A stretch of DNA of 64,000 bases. Source: Pseudomonas sp. CC6-YY-74 (GTDB lineage Bacteria > Pseudomonadota > Gammaproteobacteria > Pseudomonadales > Pseudomonadaceae). A program made the position numbers and the translations under genes. Positions 17,411 through 27,354 of the stretch are shown piece by piece (the first letter of the stretch is position 1; every line of letters begins with the position of its first letter). The stretch lies in contig NZ_CP019947.1 in NCBI RefSeq assembly GCF_002025205.1, forward strand, positions 4,855,501 to 4,919,500, written 5' to 3'. The notes under the pieces were generated by a model. The model made no database searches. It worked only from the letters and a program-made list of their open reading frames with translations, and was not told where the DNA came from.

Positions 17411-19317
17411 CTACAGGCCGCTGGTGACCTTGAGCACATCCAGATGCAGGCGTGCACTGCTGCTCAGTTCGCCGTCGTCGCCACACACTGACGAGCCCGA
17501 GCGGCCGCGGGCCTTGGCCCTGTACAGCGCCTCGTCGGCGGCCTTGTAGAGGCTGGCGAAGTGGCTGGCGTGTTGCGGGTAGAGGGCCACGCCGATGCTG
17601 ATGGTCACCGTCAGCCGTTCGGCGCCATAGAGTACCGGCTGCGCCAGTTCGGCAAGCAGGCGCGAGGCGATCTCGCGGGCGTGCCGTTCGGCCTCGTCGC
17701 CGCAGATCAGCACGGCGAACTCATCGCCGCCCAAGCGGGCCACGGTATCGCCGCTGCGCACGTGTTCGCGCAGGCGCTTGGCAACCACTTGCAGCATCAG
17801 GTCGCCGGCATCGTGGCCAAAGCGGTCGTTGATCGGCTTGAAGTGGTCGAGGTCGATCAGCATCAATGCCACGCTTTCGCCGTGGCGTTCGGCGTTGGCC
17901 AGGGCGGTTTCGGTGCGTTCGACCAGATAGCGGCGGTTCGGCAGTTCGGTCAGCAGATCGTGGAAGGCGGCGTGTTGCAGTTCCAGTTCGCGTTGCAGCA
18001 GCCGCTGGTTGGTTGCGGCCAGCTCCGCGGTGCGTAGCTCCACCGCGCGCTGCAGGTCGTCGGCGTTGCCCTGGGCCAGTGCCAGGCGTGCGGTTTTCTC
18101 GCAATCGGCTTGTCTTAGCGCTGCGGCTTTTTCTTGCTTGAGCATCTGGATGCGATAGGCCAGGGCAAAGGAAAACAGGATGGTTTCTGCGGCGACCGAC
18201 AGTGGGAACAGGTAGGCGGTGAAGTTGTGCGGCTCGATCAACCCGGCCGCGCGCATCACCAACACCACGGTACTGCCGAGTACGGCGCCGTAGCCGAGCA
18301 GGTAGAAGCGCGCCGGGAAAAACCCCTGGTAGCAGCGCACGCCGGCACTGAACAGGGCGGTGGGCACCGTAACGAGCGGCGTCAGGGCGATCAGCAAGGC
18401 AGCTTCGGCGCGGTAGCCGAAGGCGTTGATGGTGATGGCGATGACATACAGCAGGTAGCCGGTATTCAGCAGGCGATGCGGCCAGATCAAGCCGTGTTTG
18501 GTGTAGAGCAGCTCCTGGGTGAAGCGCATGACGAAAATGCCCCAGAGCGAGGGCAGGGTGATGCGATCCAGCCAGAAGGGCACGGCGTTGTCGGGCCACA
18601 GGTACTGGAAGCCGTGACCGGTCATGCTGAGGATGAACACCAGCACGCAGGCGGTGGCCAGCACGTACCAGAGATAAGCCTTGTCGCGCAGGGCGATCAG
18701 GATGAACAGGTTGTAGAGCAGCAACGCCAGGATCATCCCGTAGATCAGGCCGAAGCCGATATTTTCGTTGCTGGCCTGTTGCGCGAGGTCGCCGAGCTGC
18801 CAGATGGTCAACGGGAAGGAGTTGCCGGCGGGGTCGAGGCTGCGGAAGTACAAGGTCAGGGGTTCTTCACCCAACTCGGGCAGTTTGAACAGCATGCGTC
18901 TATAGGCGTAGTCGCGACCCTCGGCGTAGGGCGCCGCCGTGCCCGTGGTGCGCGCGTGCCAGCCGCCCTGGCCGTCGGGCAGGTAGAGTTGCAGGTCGAA
19001 GATGGTGATGCCGGCGTTTTCCAGCCACCACTGGCTGGGTGTGTCCTGGCCGCGCTGCAGGCTGACCTTGATCCACCAGGGTGGCGGCTCTGGCCGACGG
19101 TGGCCCGGCCATCCGCCGGCTGAAAACGGCTTTGCACGGCCGGGTCCGCCATGTCGGCGATGCTCAGCCGAGCGCCGGTGTCCTCCAGCAGTTCAATCTG
19201 CCCGTTGAGCATGCGCCCGCTGCTGGCGCTGTCGAGCAGGATAGTCGCCGCACTGACCGCGGCGGGCAGGCAGAACAGGCTCAACAGTAGAATGAACGAG
19301 GAGACTATCCGCTGCAC
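17411..19317 (-). pseudogene. 7TM (7TMR-DISM) diguanylate cyclase, one-base frameshift
   Basis: This gene encodes a membrane GGDEF protein. From the N-terminus (start near 19317) it has a signal peptide, a periplasmic 7TMR-DISM extracellular domain, seven transmembrane helices, a short coiled coil and a GGDEF domain. The active motif is LGGDEFAV, and an inhibitory-site RSGD lies five residues before it, so the cyclase half looks functional and product-inhibited. The reading frame changes near 19083-19085: one missing C in the minus strand (SRPPWWIKVSLQRG would be continuous) splits the extracellular domain. The part from 18895 down is open and intact. Apart from this shift it looks like a normal protein of about 635 residues. 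Confidence 0.82.
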
Positions 19318-19468
19318 TGCATACTCCTTATGCCCGGCACTGTTACCGGCGACGCGATCGGTCGAGTATAGCCATAAGTCTGAATGTGATCACAAATGCC
19401 GTGTGCCCGGCGCAGGCCCCGTTACCTGGGATTGTCCTAGTATCAGGGTCGGACTTGGTCAAAATTTG

Positions 19469-19477
19469 TGCTATATT
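19469..19477 (+). promoter_or_regulatory. Extended -10 promoter of ygiQ
   Basis: TGCTATATT forms an extended -10 element (TG, one base, TATATT) 37 bases before the ygiQ ATG. No good -35 lies at 16-18 bases, which extended -10 promoters tolerate. The expected start near 19484 gives a leader of about 30 bases. Confidence 0.45.
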
Positions 19478-19513
19478 CCGCGACCGTTTAATCCTGACAT
19501 CTCGGTCATATCC

Positions 19514-21853
19514 ATGCACGCAGCCAAGCCGTTGTTCGACTATCCAAAATACTGGGCCGAGTGCTTCGGCCCGGCGCCTTTCCTGCCGATGAGCCGGGAA
19601 GAGATGGATCAGCTTGGCTGGGACAGTTGCGACATCATCATCGTCACCGGCGATGCCTATGTCGACCATCCGTCGTTTGGCATGGCGATCATCGGTCGCC
19701 TGCTCGAGTCTCAGGGCTTTCGGGTCGGCATCATTGCCCAGCCGGACTGGAGCAGCAAAGACGATTTCATGAAGCTCGGCGAGCCGAATCTGTTCTTCGG
19801 CGTCGCGGCCGGCAATATGGATTCGATGATCAACCGTTACACCGCCGATAAGAAAATCCGTTCCGACGATGCCTACACCCCTGGTGGACTGGCCGGCAAG
19901 CGCCCGGATCGTGCCAGCCTGGTGTACAGCCAGCGCTGCAAAGAAGCCTACAAGCATGTGCCGATCGTGCTTGGCGGCATCGAGGCCTCGCTGCGGCGCA
20001 TCGCTCATTACGATTACTGGCAGGACAAGGTCCGCCACTCGATCCTGATCGACGCCTGTGCCGACATTCTGCTCTACGGCAACGCCGAGCGGGCCATCGT
20101 CGAAGTGGCCCAGCGCCTGTCCTACGGCCACAAGATCGAAGATATCACCGATATTCGCGGCACCGCCTTTATCCGCCGCGATACGCCGGACGGCTGGATG
20201 GAGATTGACTCCAGCCGTATCGATCGGCCGGGCAAGGTCGACAAGATCATCAACCCCTACGTGAACACCCAGGACACTCAGGCCTGCGCCATCGAGCAGG
20301 AGAAGGGACCGCAGGACGATCCGAATGAGGCCAAGGTGGTGCAGTTGCTGCCGCACCCACGGCTGGAGCGCGACAAGACGGTAATCCGCCTGCCTTCATT
20401 CGAGAAGGTGCGTGCCGATTCGGTGTTGTACGCCCACGCCAACCGCGTGCTGCACCTGGAAACCAACCCGGGTAACGCCCGCGCCCTGGTGCAGAAGCAT
20501 GGCGAGGTGGATGTCTGGTTCACCCCGCCACCGATTCCGATGACCACCGAAGAGATGGATTACGTGTTCGGCATGCCCTATGCGCGGGTGCCGCACCCGG
20601 CGTACGGCAAGGAGAAAATTCCGGCCTACGAGATGATCCGCTTCTCGGTCAATATCATGCGTGGCTGCTTCGGCGGTTGTACCTTTTGCTCGATCACCGA
20701 GCATGAGGGGCGGATCATCCAGAATCGTTCGGAAGAGTCGATCATTCGCGAGATCGAAGAAATTCGCGACAAGGTGCCAGGCTTTACCGGGGTGATCTCC
20801 GATCTTGGTGGTCCAACCGCCAACATGTACCGCATCGCCTGCAAGAGCCCGGAAATCGAATCGGCCTGCCGCAAGCCGTCTTGCGTGTTCCCCGGCATCT
20901 GCGAAAACCTCAATACTGACCATTCGGCATTGATCCAGCTGTATCGCTCGGCCCGCGCCTTGCCGGGGGTGAAGAAGATCCTGATTGCCTCGGGTCTGCG
21001 TTACGACCTCGCCGTGGAGTCGCCGGAGTACGTCAAGGAACTGGTCACCCACCATGTTGGCGGTTACCTGAAGATTGCCCCGGAGCACACCGAGGAAGGC
21101 CCGCTGAACAAGATGATGAAGCCGGGCATCGGCAGCTACGACAAATTCAAGCGCATGTTCGAGAAGTACTCGAAAGAAGCGGGCAAAGAGCAGTACCTGA
21201 TCCCGTACTTTATCGCCGCGCACCCCGGCACCAGCGACGAGGACATGATGAACCTCGCCCTGTGGCTCAAGAGCAGCGGCTTCCGCGCCGACCAGGTACA
21301 GGCCTTCTACCCCTCGCCGATGGCCACCGCCACCGCCATGTACCATTCGGGCAAGAACCCGCTGCGCAAGGTCACCTACAAGAGCGACGGCGTGCCCATC
21401 GTCAAGAGCGAGGCGCAGCGCCGCCTGCACAAGGCCTTCCTGCGCTACCACGACCCGAAAGGCTGGCCGATGCTGCGCGAAGCGCTGGAACGCATGGGCC
21501 GTAGCGACCTGATCGGGCCGGGCAAGAACCAGTTGATTCCGCTGCATCAGCCGGCCACCGACAGCTACCAGAGCGCGCGACGGAAGAACTCCACCCCGGT
21601 CGGCAGCAAGAAGGTCGGTGGGGCGGCTGCAGCTCGCAATTCTGGCGACAAGACTCGGCCGCTGCTGACCCAGCACACCGGCCTGCCGCCGCGTGACACC
21701 GGCGCGGGCGCGAGTGCGGGCAACCCCTGGGACAAGCGCGAGCAGGCCAAGGCCGCCGCCCAGGTGCGTAACCAGCAGGCTGCCAAGGAACGCGCCGATG
21801 CCGGCAAGGGCAAAGGCAAGAAGCCAGCGAAGAAGCCAGCCGTACCGCGCTAA
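19514..21853 (+). CDS. ygiQ: YgiQ family radical SAM protein
   Basis: This is a large (779-residue) radical SAM protein of unknown reaction, conserved across bacteria. The cluster motif CFGGCTFC places the iron-sulfur cysteines at 385, 389 and 392. The N-terminus (FGPAPFLPMSREEMDQLGWD) is the YgiQ N-terminal domain, with GDAYVDHPSFG resembling a cobalamin-binding fold. The C-terminal about 100 residues are a Lys/Ala-rich basic tail. The start ATG 19514 matches the family; the longer upstream reading frame overlaps the opposite gene's leader and is rejected. No strong ribosome site is visible. Confidence 0.95.
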   Translation: MHAAKPLFDYPKYWAECFGPAPFLPMSREEMDQLGWDSCDIIIVTGDAYVDHPSFGMAIIGRLLESQGFRVGIIAQPDWSSKDDFMKLGEPNLFFGVAAGNMDSMINRYTADKKIRSDDAYTPGGLAGKRPDRASLVYSQRCKEAYKHVPIVLGGIEASLRRIAHYDYWQDKVRHSILIDACADILLYGNAERAIVEVAQRLSYGHKIEDITDIRGTAFIRRDTPDGWMEIDSSRIDRPGKVDKIINPYVNTQDTQACAIEQEKGPQDDPNEAKVVQLLPHPRLERDKTVIRLPSFEKVRADSVLYAHANRVLHLETNPGNARALVQKHGEVDVWFTPPPIPMTTEEMDYVFGMPYARVPHPAYGKEKIPAYEMIRFSVNIMRGCFGGCTFCSITEHEGRIIQNRSEESIIREIEEIRDKVPGFTGVISDLGGPTANMYRIACKSPEIESACRKPSCVFPGICENLNTDHSALIQLYRSARALPGVKKILIASGLRYDLAVESPEYVKELVTHHVGGYLKIAPEHTEEGPLNKMMKPGIGSYDKFKRMFEKYSKEAGKEQYLIPYFIAAHPGTSDEDMMNLALWLKSSGFRADQVQAFYPSPMATATAMYHSGKNPLRKVTYKSDGVPIVKSEAQRRLHKAFLRYHDPKGWPMLREALERMGRSDLIGPGKNQLIPLHQPATDSYQSARRKNSTPVGSKKVGGAAAARNSGDKTRPLLTQHTGLPPRDTGAGASAGNPWDKREQAKAAAQVRNQQAAKERADAGKGKGKKPAKKPAVPR

Positions 21854-21871
21854 CTGGTTTTACGGTCTGTG

Positions 21872-21973
21872 GATGGGTTAGCCGCGCAGCGGCGTAACCC
21901 ATCGATCAGTCTGTCGCGGTTAAAGCCCCTCCCACGGGAGTTACTGTGTATGTGGACGGGGCTTTAGCCGCGA
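21872..21973. repeat. Two REP-like inverted repeats after ygiQ
   Basis: GATGGGTTA-GCCGC (from 21872) pairs with GCGGC-TAACCCATC (to 21903). Then TCGCGGTTAAAGCCCC (21914-21929) pairs with GGGGCTTTAGCCGCGA (21958-21973) with one mismatch. Both are of the REP type scattered between Pseudomonas genes. They lie between convergent ygiQ and yegD and may also end transcription. Confidence 0.7.
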
Positions 21974-22013
21974 GCTTTTGCGCTGTTTAGAGTCCCGCCT
22001 TAACCGCTGTCGA

Positions 22014-23282
22014 TCAGCTGCCGTAGCGTTTCATTGCCTCGATGGCCAGGCCGCTGCCGATGCTGCCGAAGGTGTTGCCTTCCACATGCCGGGCGTTGGG
22101 CAGCATCGCCGCGACGCTCTGGCGCAAGGCCGGGATGCCGCTGGAGCCGCCGGTAAAGAACACCGTATCGACCTGCTCGACGCTTACCCCGGCATCGCCG
22201 AGCAGCTGCGTCACGCTGGCGCGCACCCGTTCGAGCAGCGGCTCGATGGCGTTTTCAAACAACTCGCGGGTCAGCTCGGCAACCAGGCCGGGTTCTACCC
22301 GGCTCAGGTCGATAGGCCGGGCGTCCTGCTCAGTCAGGCCGATCTTGCTGTCTTCCACCTGCATCGCCAGCCAATGGCCGTCGCGGCGCTCGATCAGCTT
22401 GAACAGGCGGTCGATGCCGATCGGGTCGACGATGTCGTAGCGCATGCTCTGTAACTGGCGCTGCGATTGCGCCGAGTAGACCGCGTTGATGGTGTGCCAG
22501 GTGGCCAGGTTCAGGTGGGTGCTGGTGGGCATCGGCGCGGCGCTCTTCATCCGGCTGCCGTAGCCGAACAGCGGCATCACGCCCTGCAGGCTGAGCTGTT
22601 TGTCGAAATCGGTACCGCCGATATGCACGCCGCCAGTGGCAAGGATATCGTCATGCCGCTCGGCCAAAGCGCGCCGCTCGGGCGACAGACGCACCAGGGA
22701 GAAGTCCGAGGTACCGCCGCCGATATCGACGATCAACACCAGCTCCTCGCGGGCGATGCCCGACTCGTAGTCGAAGGCCGCGGCGATCGGCTCGTACTGG
22801 AAGGACACCTCCTTGAAACCGAGCTTGTGTGCCACGGTCACCAGGGTGTTCTGCGCGTCCTGATCGGCGAGCGGGTCATCGTCGACGAAAAATACCGGGC
22901 GACCGAGTACCACTTCCTCGAATGGTCGCTGGGCCACGGCTTCGGCGCGACTTTTCAGCTCACCGATATAGAACCCAAGCAGGTCCTTGAACGGCAGGGC
23001 GCTGCCCAGCACCGTGGTTTCACTCTTCAGCAGCTTGGAGCCGAGCAGGCTTTTCAGCGAGCGCATCAGCCGGCCTTCATAGCCTTCCAGGTATTCCTGC
23101 AGGGCCAGGCGGCCGTAGACCGGGCGGCGTTCCTCGAGGTTGAAGAAAATCACCGAAGGCAGGGTGATCTTGCCGTCTTCCAGGCTGATCAGGGTCTCGG
23201 CGTCAGGACGCAGCCAGCCGACGGTGGAGTTGGAGGTGCCGAAGTCGATGCCGCAGGCGCGGGCGGGAGTAGAGAAGGTCAT
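22014..23282 (-). CDS. yegD: Hsp70-family chaperone YegD
   Basis: This is a short Hsp70 homologue of 422 residues with the actin-like ATPase fold only. It shows phosphate 1 (CGIDFGTSNSTVGW, near residue 10), phosphate 2 (IVDIGGGTSDFSLV) and the adenosine motif (FFTGGSSGIPAL). The C-terminal substrate domain of DnaK is lacking, as in E. coli YegD. The substrate and role are unknown. The start ATG at 23282 gives MTFSTPARACGIDFG; the frame extends upstream but with an atypical sequence and through repeat hairpins. Confidence 0.92.
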   Translation of the reverse strand: MTFSTPARACGIDFGTSNSTVGWLRPDAETLISLEDGKITLPSVIFFNLEERRPVYGRLALQEYLEGYEGRLMRSLKSLLGSKLLKSETTVLGSALPFKDLLGFYIGELKSRAEAVAQRPFEEVVLGRPVFFVDDDPLADQDAQNTLVTVAHKLGFKEVSFQYEPIAAAFDYESGIAREELVLIVDIGGGTSDFSLVRLSPERRALAERHDDILATGGVHIGGTDFDKQLSLQGVMPLFGYGSRMKSAAPMPTSTHLNLATWHTINAVYSAQSQRQLQSMRYDIVDPIGIDRLFKLIERRDGHWLAMQVEDSKIGLTEQDARPIDLSRVEPGLVAELTRELFENAIEPLLERVRASVTQLLGDAGVSVEQVDTVFFTGGSSGIPALRQSVAAMLPNARHVEGNTFGSIGSGLAIEAMKRYGS

Positions 23283-23322
23283 GCGTCGCGCTGTTCCTGA
23301 AAAAATACCGGGAGAAATTTTT

Positions 23323-23394
23323 GACGTCGCGTAGCGACGTCCCGGAGGGTGCCGCCATGGATGGCATGGCCACAAAAACGCCGGGAGCGTTTTT
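23323..23394. repeat. Hairpin pair between yegD and yqaA
   Basis: GACGTCGC-GTA-GCGACGTC (23323-23341) and AAAAACGC-CGGGA-GCGTTTTT (23374-23394) are perfect small hairpins. The second has A and T runs on both flanks, so it could terminate transcription in both directions. GCCATGGATGGC and CACATGGATGTG mini-palindromes lie beside them. This is typical of Pseudomonas intergenic repeat DNA. Confidence 0.5.
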
Positions 23395-23492
23395 GCGCGA
23401 AAGCCCCGAAGGTGAGGCACATGGATGTGCTGAACACAAAAAACGGCCGGGCATTCTATGGGATATGTCCGCGCAATGCTGCCGCAATTACC

Positions 23493-23945
23493 CTATGCCG
23501 CGACGAATGAACCCCAGCCCAGGGTCAGCGCGGCCAGCGCCAGGTAACGCCCGGTCTTGGCCAGGCTGACGATCAACAGGAAAATCCAGCAGCGCTCGCG
23601 CATCACCCCGGCGACCAGGGTCAATGGATCGCCGATGATTGGCAGCCAGCTGAGCAACAGCGACCAGCGCCCGTAGCGCGCATACCAGCCCTGGGCCTGT
23701 TGCAGCCGCGGTTCACTGACCGGGAACCAGCGACGCTGGCGGAAGTGTTCGAGGTAGCGCCCCAGCAGCCAGTTGGCCAGCGCACCGAGGACGTTACCGA
23801 CGCTGGCCACCGCCACCAGCAGCCACAACGGGTAGGCCTCGCTGAGCAGCAGGCTGACCAGCACCGCCTCGGACTGCAAAGGCAGCAAGGTCGCGGCGCC
23901 GAAGGCGGAGAGAAACAGGCCCAGGTAGACGGAAAGGGTCAGCAC
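23493..23945 (-). CDS. YqaA/DedA-like small membrane protein
   Basis: The 150-residue protein has four to five hydrophobic segments and resembles the YqaA branch of the SNARE-associated (VTT) family: an early LPLQSEAVLVSLL with the conserved acidic residue, GNVLGALANWLLGRY, a central WYARYGRWSLLLSWLPIIGDPLTLVAGVMR, and a hydrophobic end. DedA-type proteins support lipid or cell-envelope transport; the exact role of this branch is unknown. A start at 23945 gives full family length. Confidence 0.85.
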   Translation of the reverse strand: MLTLSVYLGLFLSAFGAATLLPLQSEAVLVSLLLSEAYPLWLLVAVASVGNVLGALANWLLGRYLEHFRQRRWFPVSEPRLQQAQGWYARYGRWSLLLSWLPIIGDPLTLVAGVMRERCWIFLLIVSLAKTGRYLALAALTLGWGSFVAA

Positions 23946-24003
23946 TGTGGGCGGGCCTGGCGGCAGCCTGGACTAGGCAGCGCCGCCTTAGTCGCAGGGG
24001 GAA

Positions 24004-24735
24004 TTACGACTCCTGCTCGGCGCCGGCCATGATCTCGTCCAGCTTCAAGCCGGTCAGGCCGTGAATGGTGCGCCACAGGTAATAGAAGATCACCATCAGC
24101 ATGATCATCGAGGGGATTGCGATCATCGGGTAGCTGAGCAGATTCATCCGGCCCAATTCGGCATTGAAGGCCTCGCTGCCGGATGGGCTGATCACGATCC
24201 ACTTGGCCAGCACATAGTTCATCGCCGAGGAAAAGAAGAAGGTGCCACTCAGGTAGTAGGTGGCGGTCAGCAGGCGCGTTTCGAAGTGCTGGATATGACC
24301 GCCCTGTTCCAGGCGCTCATGGATCTTGTCGACATTGAGCACTTTTTTATTGAACAGCATGGTGCGGATCAGCGGGTAGCGGGTGCGAGTCGACACCAGC
24401 ACGGCAATGCCGATCAAGCAAGGGATCGCCGCTTCCTTGATCGCCAGCCACTGGTTGTCCAGCTTGAGCAGGCCGATGCCGCCGGTCAGCAGTACGCTGA
24501 CCAAGCCGAGCAGGGCGATGAAGTTGAATTTGCGGTACTTGAGCAGCTCGAAGGTGCCCCAGCCGAGGGGGAAAGCCAGGGCCAGAATCAGCGCGCCATC
24601 GGCGCCGAGCTTGGATTCGCCGCTGAGCTTCATGAGAATCAGTGAGGGAATCAGGATGCTGACGAGCAAATCCACAAACGGACGGGGCTTGTGTGTGGCG
24701 GTAGAGCTGTGCATGGGATCGGTCATGTCGTTCAT
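24004..24735 (-). CDS. VC0807-type multipass membrane protein
   Basis: This is a 243-residue inner-membrane protein with six or so helices. The segments LVSILIPSLILMKLS, GLVSVLLTGGIGLL and LNYVLAKWI are typical of the VC0807-type family, whose function is unknown (some members resemble septation protein A). The start is uncertain: ATG 24735 (MNDMTDPM) is chosen, but ATGs at 24759 and 24810 are in frame and none has a strong ribosome site. Confidence 0.75.
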   Translation of the reverse strand: MNDMTDPMHSSTATHKPRPFVDLLVSILIPSLILMKLSGESKLGADGALILALAFPLGWGTFELLKYRKFNFIALLGLVSVLLTGGIGLLKLDNQWLAIKEAAIPCLIGIAVLVSTRTRYPLIRTMLFNKKVLNVDKIHERLEQGGHIQHFETRLLTATYYLSGTFFFSSAMNYVLAKWIVISPSGSEAFNAELGRMNLLSYPMIAIPSMIMLMVIFYYLWRTIHGLTGLKLDEIMAGAEQES

Positions 24736-24963
24736 GGCGCAGGAATGAGTGCTGATCATCGCCTGCTTGGGCCTCTGCCGCCAGTCCGACTGTCGGTTGG
24801 ACTGTGACAAGGTTGTGCGGCAGGGCTGTGCCGGCAGGCGGTCTTGCGGTAGCCGACGAAATTCTGGCTGAAATAATTTGCGGGTTACCCGGCGCTCCTA
24901 ACACCCTGATGCTAGGGTGATATTACTCAGTGTTGGCGGTTGCCTGACCGTAGGAGGCCAGCG

Positions 24964-25911
24964 ATGCAGTTCTTCACGCGTGTGCGCTGGGCCAACCTGC
25001 TGTTGGCCGTGTACGCCTTGCTGGCTGGCCCGCTTGCGGCGAAGGAGTGCATCGGCGTAGTGCCTGCCGGCGGCCACATCTTCTGGACTCAGGTGGAAGC
25101 CGGCGCGCTGCAGGCGGCCAGGGAAACCGGCGTCGACATCTATTTTCGCGGGCCAAGTCGCGAGGGCCGGGTCGAGACGCAGCTGCAACTGATCGACCGG
25201 GTCGTCGAACGCGGGTGCAAGGCGCTAATCATCGCCCCGAGCGGCACCGAGATCATCGCCAAGGTCAGCGAACTCAAGGCGCGGGGAATTCTCAGCTTCT
25301 ACATCGATCGCGATGTCGGCGGCGCCGATGTGCAAGCGGTGATTGCCTCCAACAATTACCAGGCCGGTCAGCTGGCTGGGCAGCACCTGGGACAAGTGCT
25401 GGGCGGCAAAGGGCGGGTCGGGGTGATCGGCATGAGTCCGCCAGCCGCCTCCACCGACGAGCGTCAGCGCGGGTTTATCCAGGCGGTGAAGGCTGCGGGG
25501 CTACGCATCGTCTTCAATCAAGCCCTCGGCGATGATCCCGAGGTGACGTTCAGTGCCCTGCGCGCGCAGCTGCCACAGCTCGATGCGCTGTTTACCCCAA
25601 ACGACTCCACCACCCGCGTCACCCATGCCGCGCTGCTGCGTCTGCACGCGGCTGGACGGCTGCGGCATGTGGGCTTCGATGGCGGCCACTTGCTGGCTGA
25701 TGCACTCGGGAACGGTCAGCTCGACGCGATGGTAATCCAGCAGCCCTACGCCATGGGCTATCGGAGCGTACGCCTGGCCCAGCGCGCCTTGCGCGACAAA
25801 CGCGTGGAGCCGCGGCGGCGGCAGATCGAACTGGAGGTAATGCTGGTGACCCGGGAGAACCTCGATCGGCCGGAGGTCAAGGAACTCTTGGTATTACCCT
25901 GGCGCCCTTGA
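24964..25911 (+). CDS. Periplasmic sugar-binding protein, orphan
   Basis: This is a secreted LacI-type (Peripla_BP_4) solute-binding protein of 315 residues. It has a signal peptide (about 1-26), then CIGVVPAGGHIFWTQVEAGA and the typical IDRDVGG, IASNNYQAGQ and VGFDGG segments that line the hinge and ligand pocket in ribose-type binding proteins. AGGAGG at 24952 with six-base spacing fixes ATG 24964. No permease or ATPase gene is adjacent, so it may serve a distant transporter or a membrane sensor. A small hairpin (CACCCT/AGGGTG, 24902-24919) lies upstream. Confidence 0.88.
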   Translation: MQFFTRVRWANLLLAVYALLAGPLAAKECIGVVPAGGHIFWTQVEAGALQAARETGVDIYFRGPSREGRVETQLQLIDRVVERGCKALIIAPSGTEIIAKVSELKARGILSFYIDRDVGGADVQAVIASNNYQAGQLAGQHLGQVLGGKGRVGVIGMSPPAASTDERQRGFIQAVKAAGLRIVFNQALGDDPEVTFSALRAQLPQLDALFTPNDSTTRVTHAALLRLHAAGRLRHVGFDGGHLLADALGNGQLDAMVIQQPYAMGYRSVRLAQRALRDKRVEPRRRQIELEVMLVTRENLDRPEVKELLVLPWRP

Positions 25912-26366
25912 CGTCAGGCCGGGTGCTCTGGCGTCTGGTACCGTCATTGGCGCGCTACAGCGCGGCCATCAGGTTCCTCCTGCGTTTCCCCTGCCTGTCG
26001 GTGGCGATCATCCAGGCACTGATCGAACCTGGCGGGTCGGCCGCACAGATCCTGCGCTTGCTGCCGTCACAGGCAGAGTGGTGCAGCGACGAAACCCTGA
26101 GCGGGTGAGCGGGCGGAAATGCGTCATGATGACCGCGCTGAGGTGATTTCCCGCCAATCCTTGCCTCCCTGCCATGCTGCCAGCGCAGCTGCGCTGAGTT
26201 GGTGGGATAATTGCTGCAGGTTAAATCAACCTAACGCCATGTCCGCGGCGCTTCGCGCCACCTTTAGTGCTGCTTGCGGCCCCATGCTGGGCTCGACGCC
26301 TTGGTTACCGAACCATCACGCCAGGCCGGACATCGCCGATTCAACAGCTGTTTTGGAAAATACCTT
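25912..26366. other. Intergenic region without a recognised gene
   Basis: 455 bases. Short open frames here (including one from TTG 25908) show no family features or ribosome sites. A small palindrome AGGTT-AAATC-AACCT sits at about 26218-26232. Codon use in the frame joined to the downstream gene before 26367 is not protein-like. Confidence 0.5.
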
Positions 26367-27239
26367 ATGCCGATCATGCAACGAGCTTCCCACCATGAGT
26401 TGCGCAGTGCCTTTCGTGCCTTGCTCGCCTCGGACACCTGCTATCACAGCGCCTCGGTATTCGATCCCATGTCGGCGCGGATTGCCGCCGATCTGGGCTT
26501 CGAGGTTGGCATCCTCGGCGGCTCGGTGGCCGCGCTGCAGGTGCTGGCTGCACCTGACTTCGCCCTGATCAGCCTCAGCGAATTCGTCGAACAGGCCACC
26601 CGTATCGGTCGGGTCAGCCGCCTGCCGGTGATCGCCGACGCCGACCACGGCTACGGCAATGCGCTCAATGTAATGCGCACCGTGGTCGAGCTGGAGCGTG
26701 CCGGCATCGCCGCGCTGACCCTGGAGGACACCCTGCTGCCGGCCCAGTTCGGGCGCAAATCCACCGACCTGATTACCGTTGAGGAGGGCGTCGGCAAGCT
26801 GCGCGCGGCGTTGCAGGCGCGGGTCGATCCGGCTCTGGCAATCATCGCCCGTACCCATGCCGGCTTATTGGCGGTCGACGAAGTGGTCCGCCGCACCCTC
26901 GCGTATCAAGCCGCCGGCGTCGATGGCATCTGCCTCGTCGGCATCGAGGATTTCGCCCACCTGGAGCAGATCGCCGAACACCTGAGCATCCCGCTGATGC
27001 TGGTTACCTACGGCAACCCCAGGCTGCGCGATAACGCCCGCCTGGCCAGCCTCGGTGTGCGCATAGTGGTCAACGGCCACGCCGCCTACTTCGCCGCGAT
27101 CAAGGCGACCTACGACTGTCTGCGCGAACAGCGCGGCGTCGATGCCAGTGATCTCAGCGCCTCCGAACTGGCGCACAAATACACCTTGCCCGAGGAGTAC
27201 ATGGCCTGGGCCGAGGAGTTCATGGACGTCAAGGAATGA
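26367..27239 (+). CDS. Oxaloacetate decarboxylase (isocitrate lyase/PEP mutase superfamily)
   Basis: The protein (290 residues) closely follows the Pseudomonas PA4872 type enzyme, a Mg-dependent oxaloacetate decarboxylase of the PEP mutase/isocitrate lyase fold. It shows FDPMSARIAADLGFEVG, GGSVAALQVLAAPD, the metal-binding IADADHGYGNALN and the gating segment EDTLLPAQFGRK. It is biotin-free and soluble. Start: ATG 26367 (MPIMQRASHHELR) has GGA nine bases before it; ATG 26376 is the alternative. Confidence 0.93.
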   Translation: MPIMQRASHHELRSAFRALLASDTCYHSASVFDPMSARIAADLGFEVGILGGSVAALQVLAAPDFALISLSEFVEQATRIGRVSRLPVIADADHGYGNALNVMRTVVELERAGIAALTLEDTLLPAQFGRKSTDLITVEEGVGKLRAALQARVDPALAIIARTHAGLLAVDEVVRRTLAYQAAGVDGICLVGIEDFAHLEQIAEHLSIPLMLVTYGNPRLRDNARLASLGVRIVVNGHAAYFAAIKATYDCLREQRGVDASDLSASELAHKYTLPEEYMAWAEEFMDVKE

Positions 27240-27261
27240 GCCGCGCCGCGGCGCTCAGAGG

Positions 27262-27300
27262 TTGTGAAAATATCGAGTGCGGTCGCGGCAAGGCACGCTG
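27262..27300. repeat. Family B repeat, half copy (inverted)
   Basis: TTGTGAAAATATCGAG followed by TGCGGTCGCGGCAAGGCACGCTG is the reverse complement of the right half of the element at 16090-16197, including the TTGTGAAAA end and the GCGTGCCTTGCCGCG block. The left half is absent. It lies between two convergent genes. Confidence 0.5.
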
Positions 27301-27354
27301 GGTGAAAGCGAAGGGGAGTTGAGTGGGCTAAATGGCCCCGTGTTTCACCAGCGC

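Noticed and set aside
19386..19395. CRP/Vfr-like TGTGATCACA before ygiQ
   Set aside because: The arms are fused without the six-base spacer, so it does not fit a CRP site.
25908..26108. Possible 66-residue ORF after the sugar-binding gene
   Set aside because: It starts at TTG without a ribosome site and has no family or signal features.
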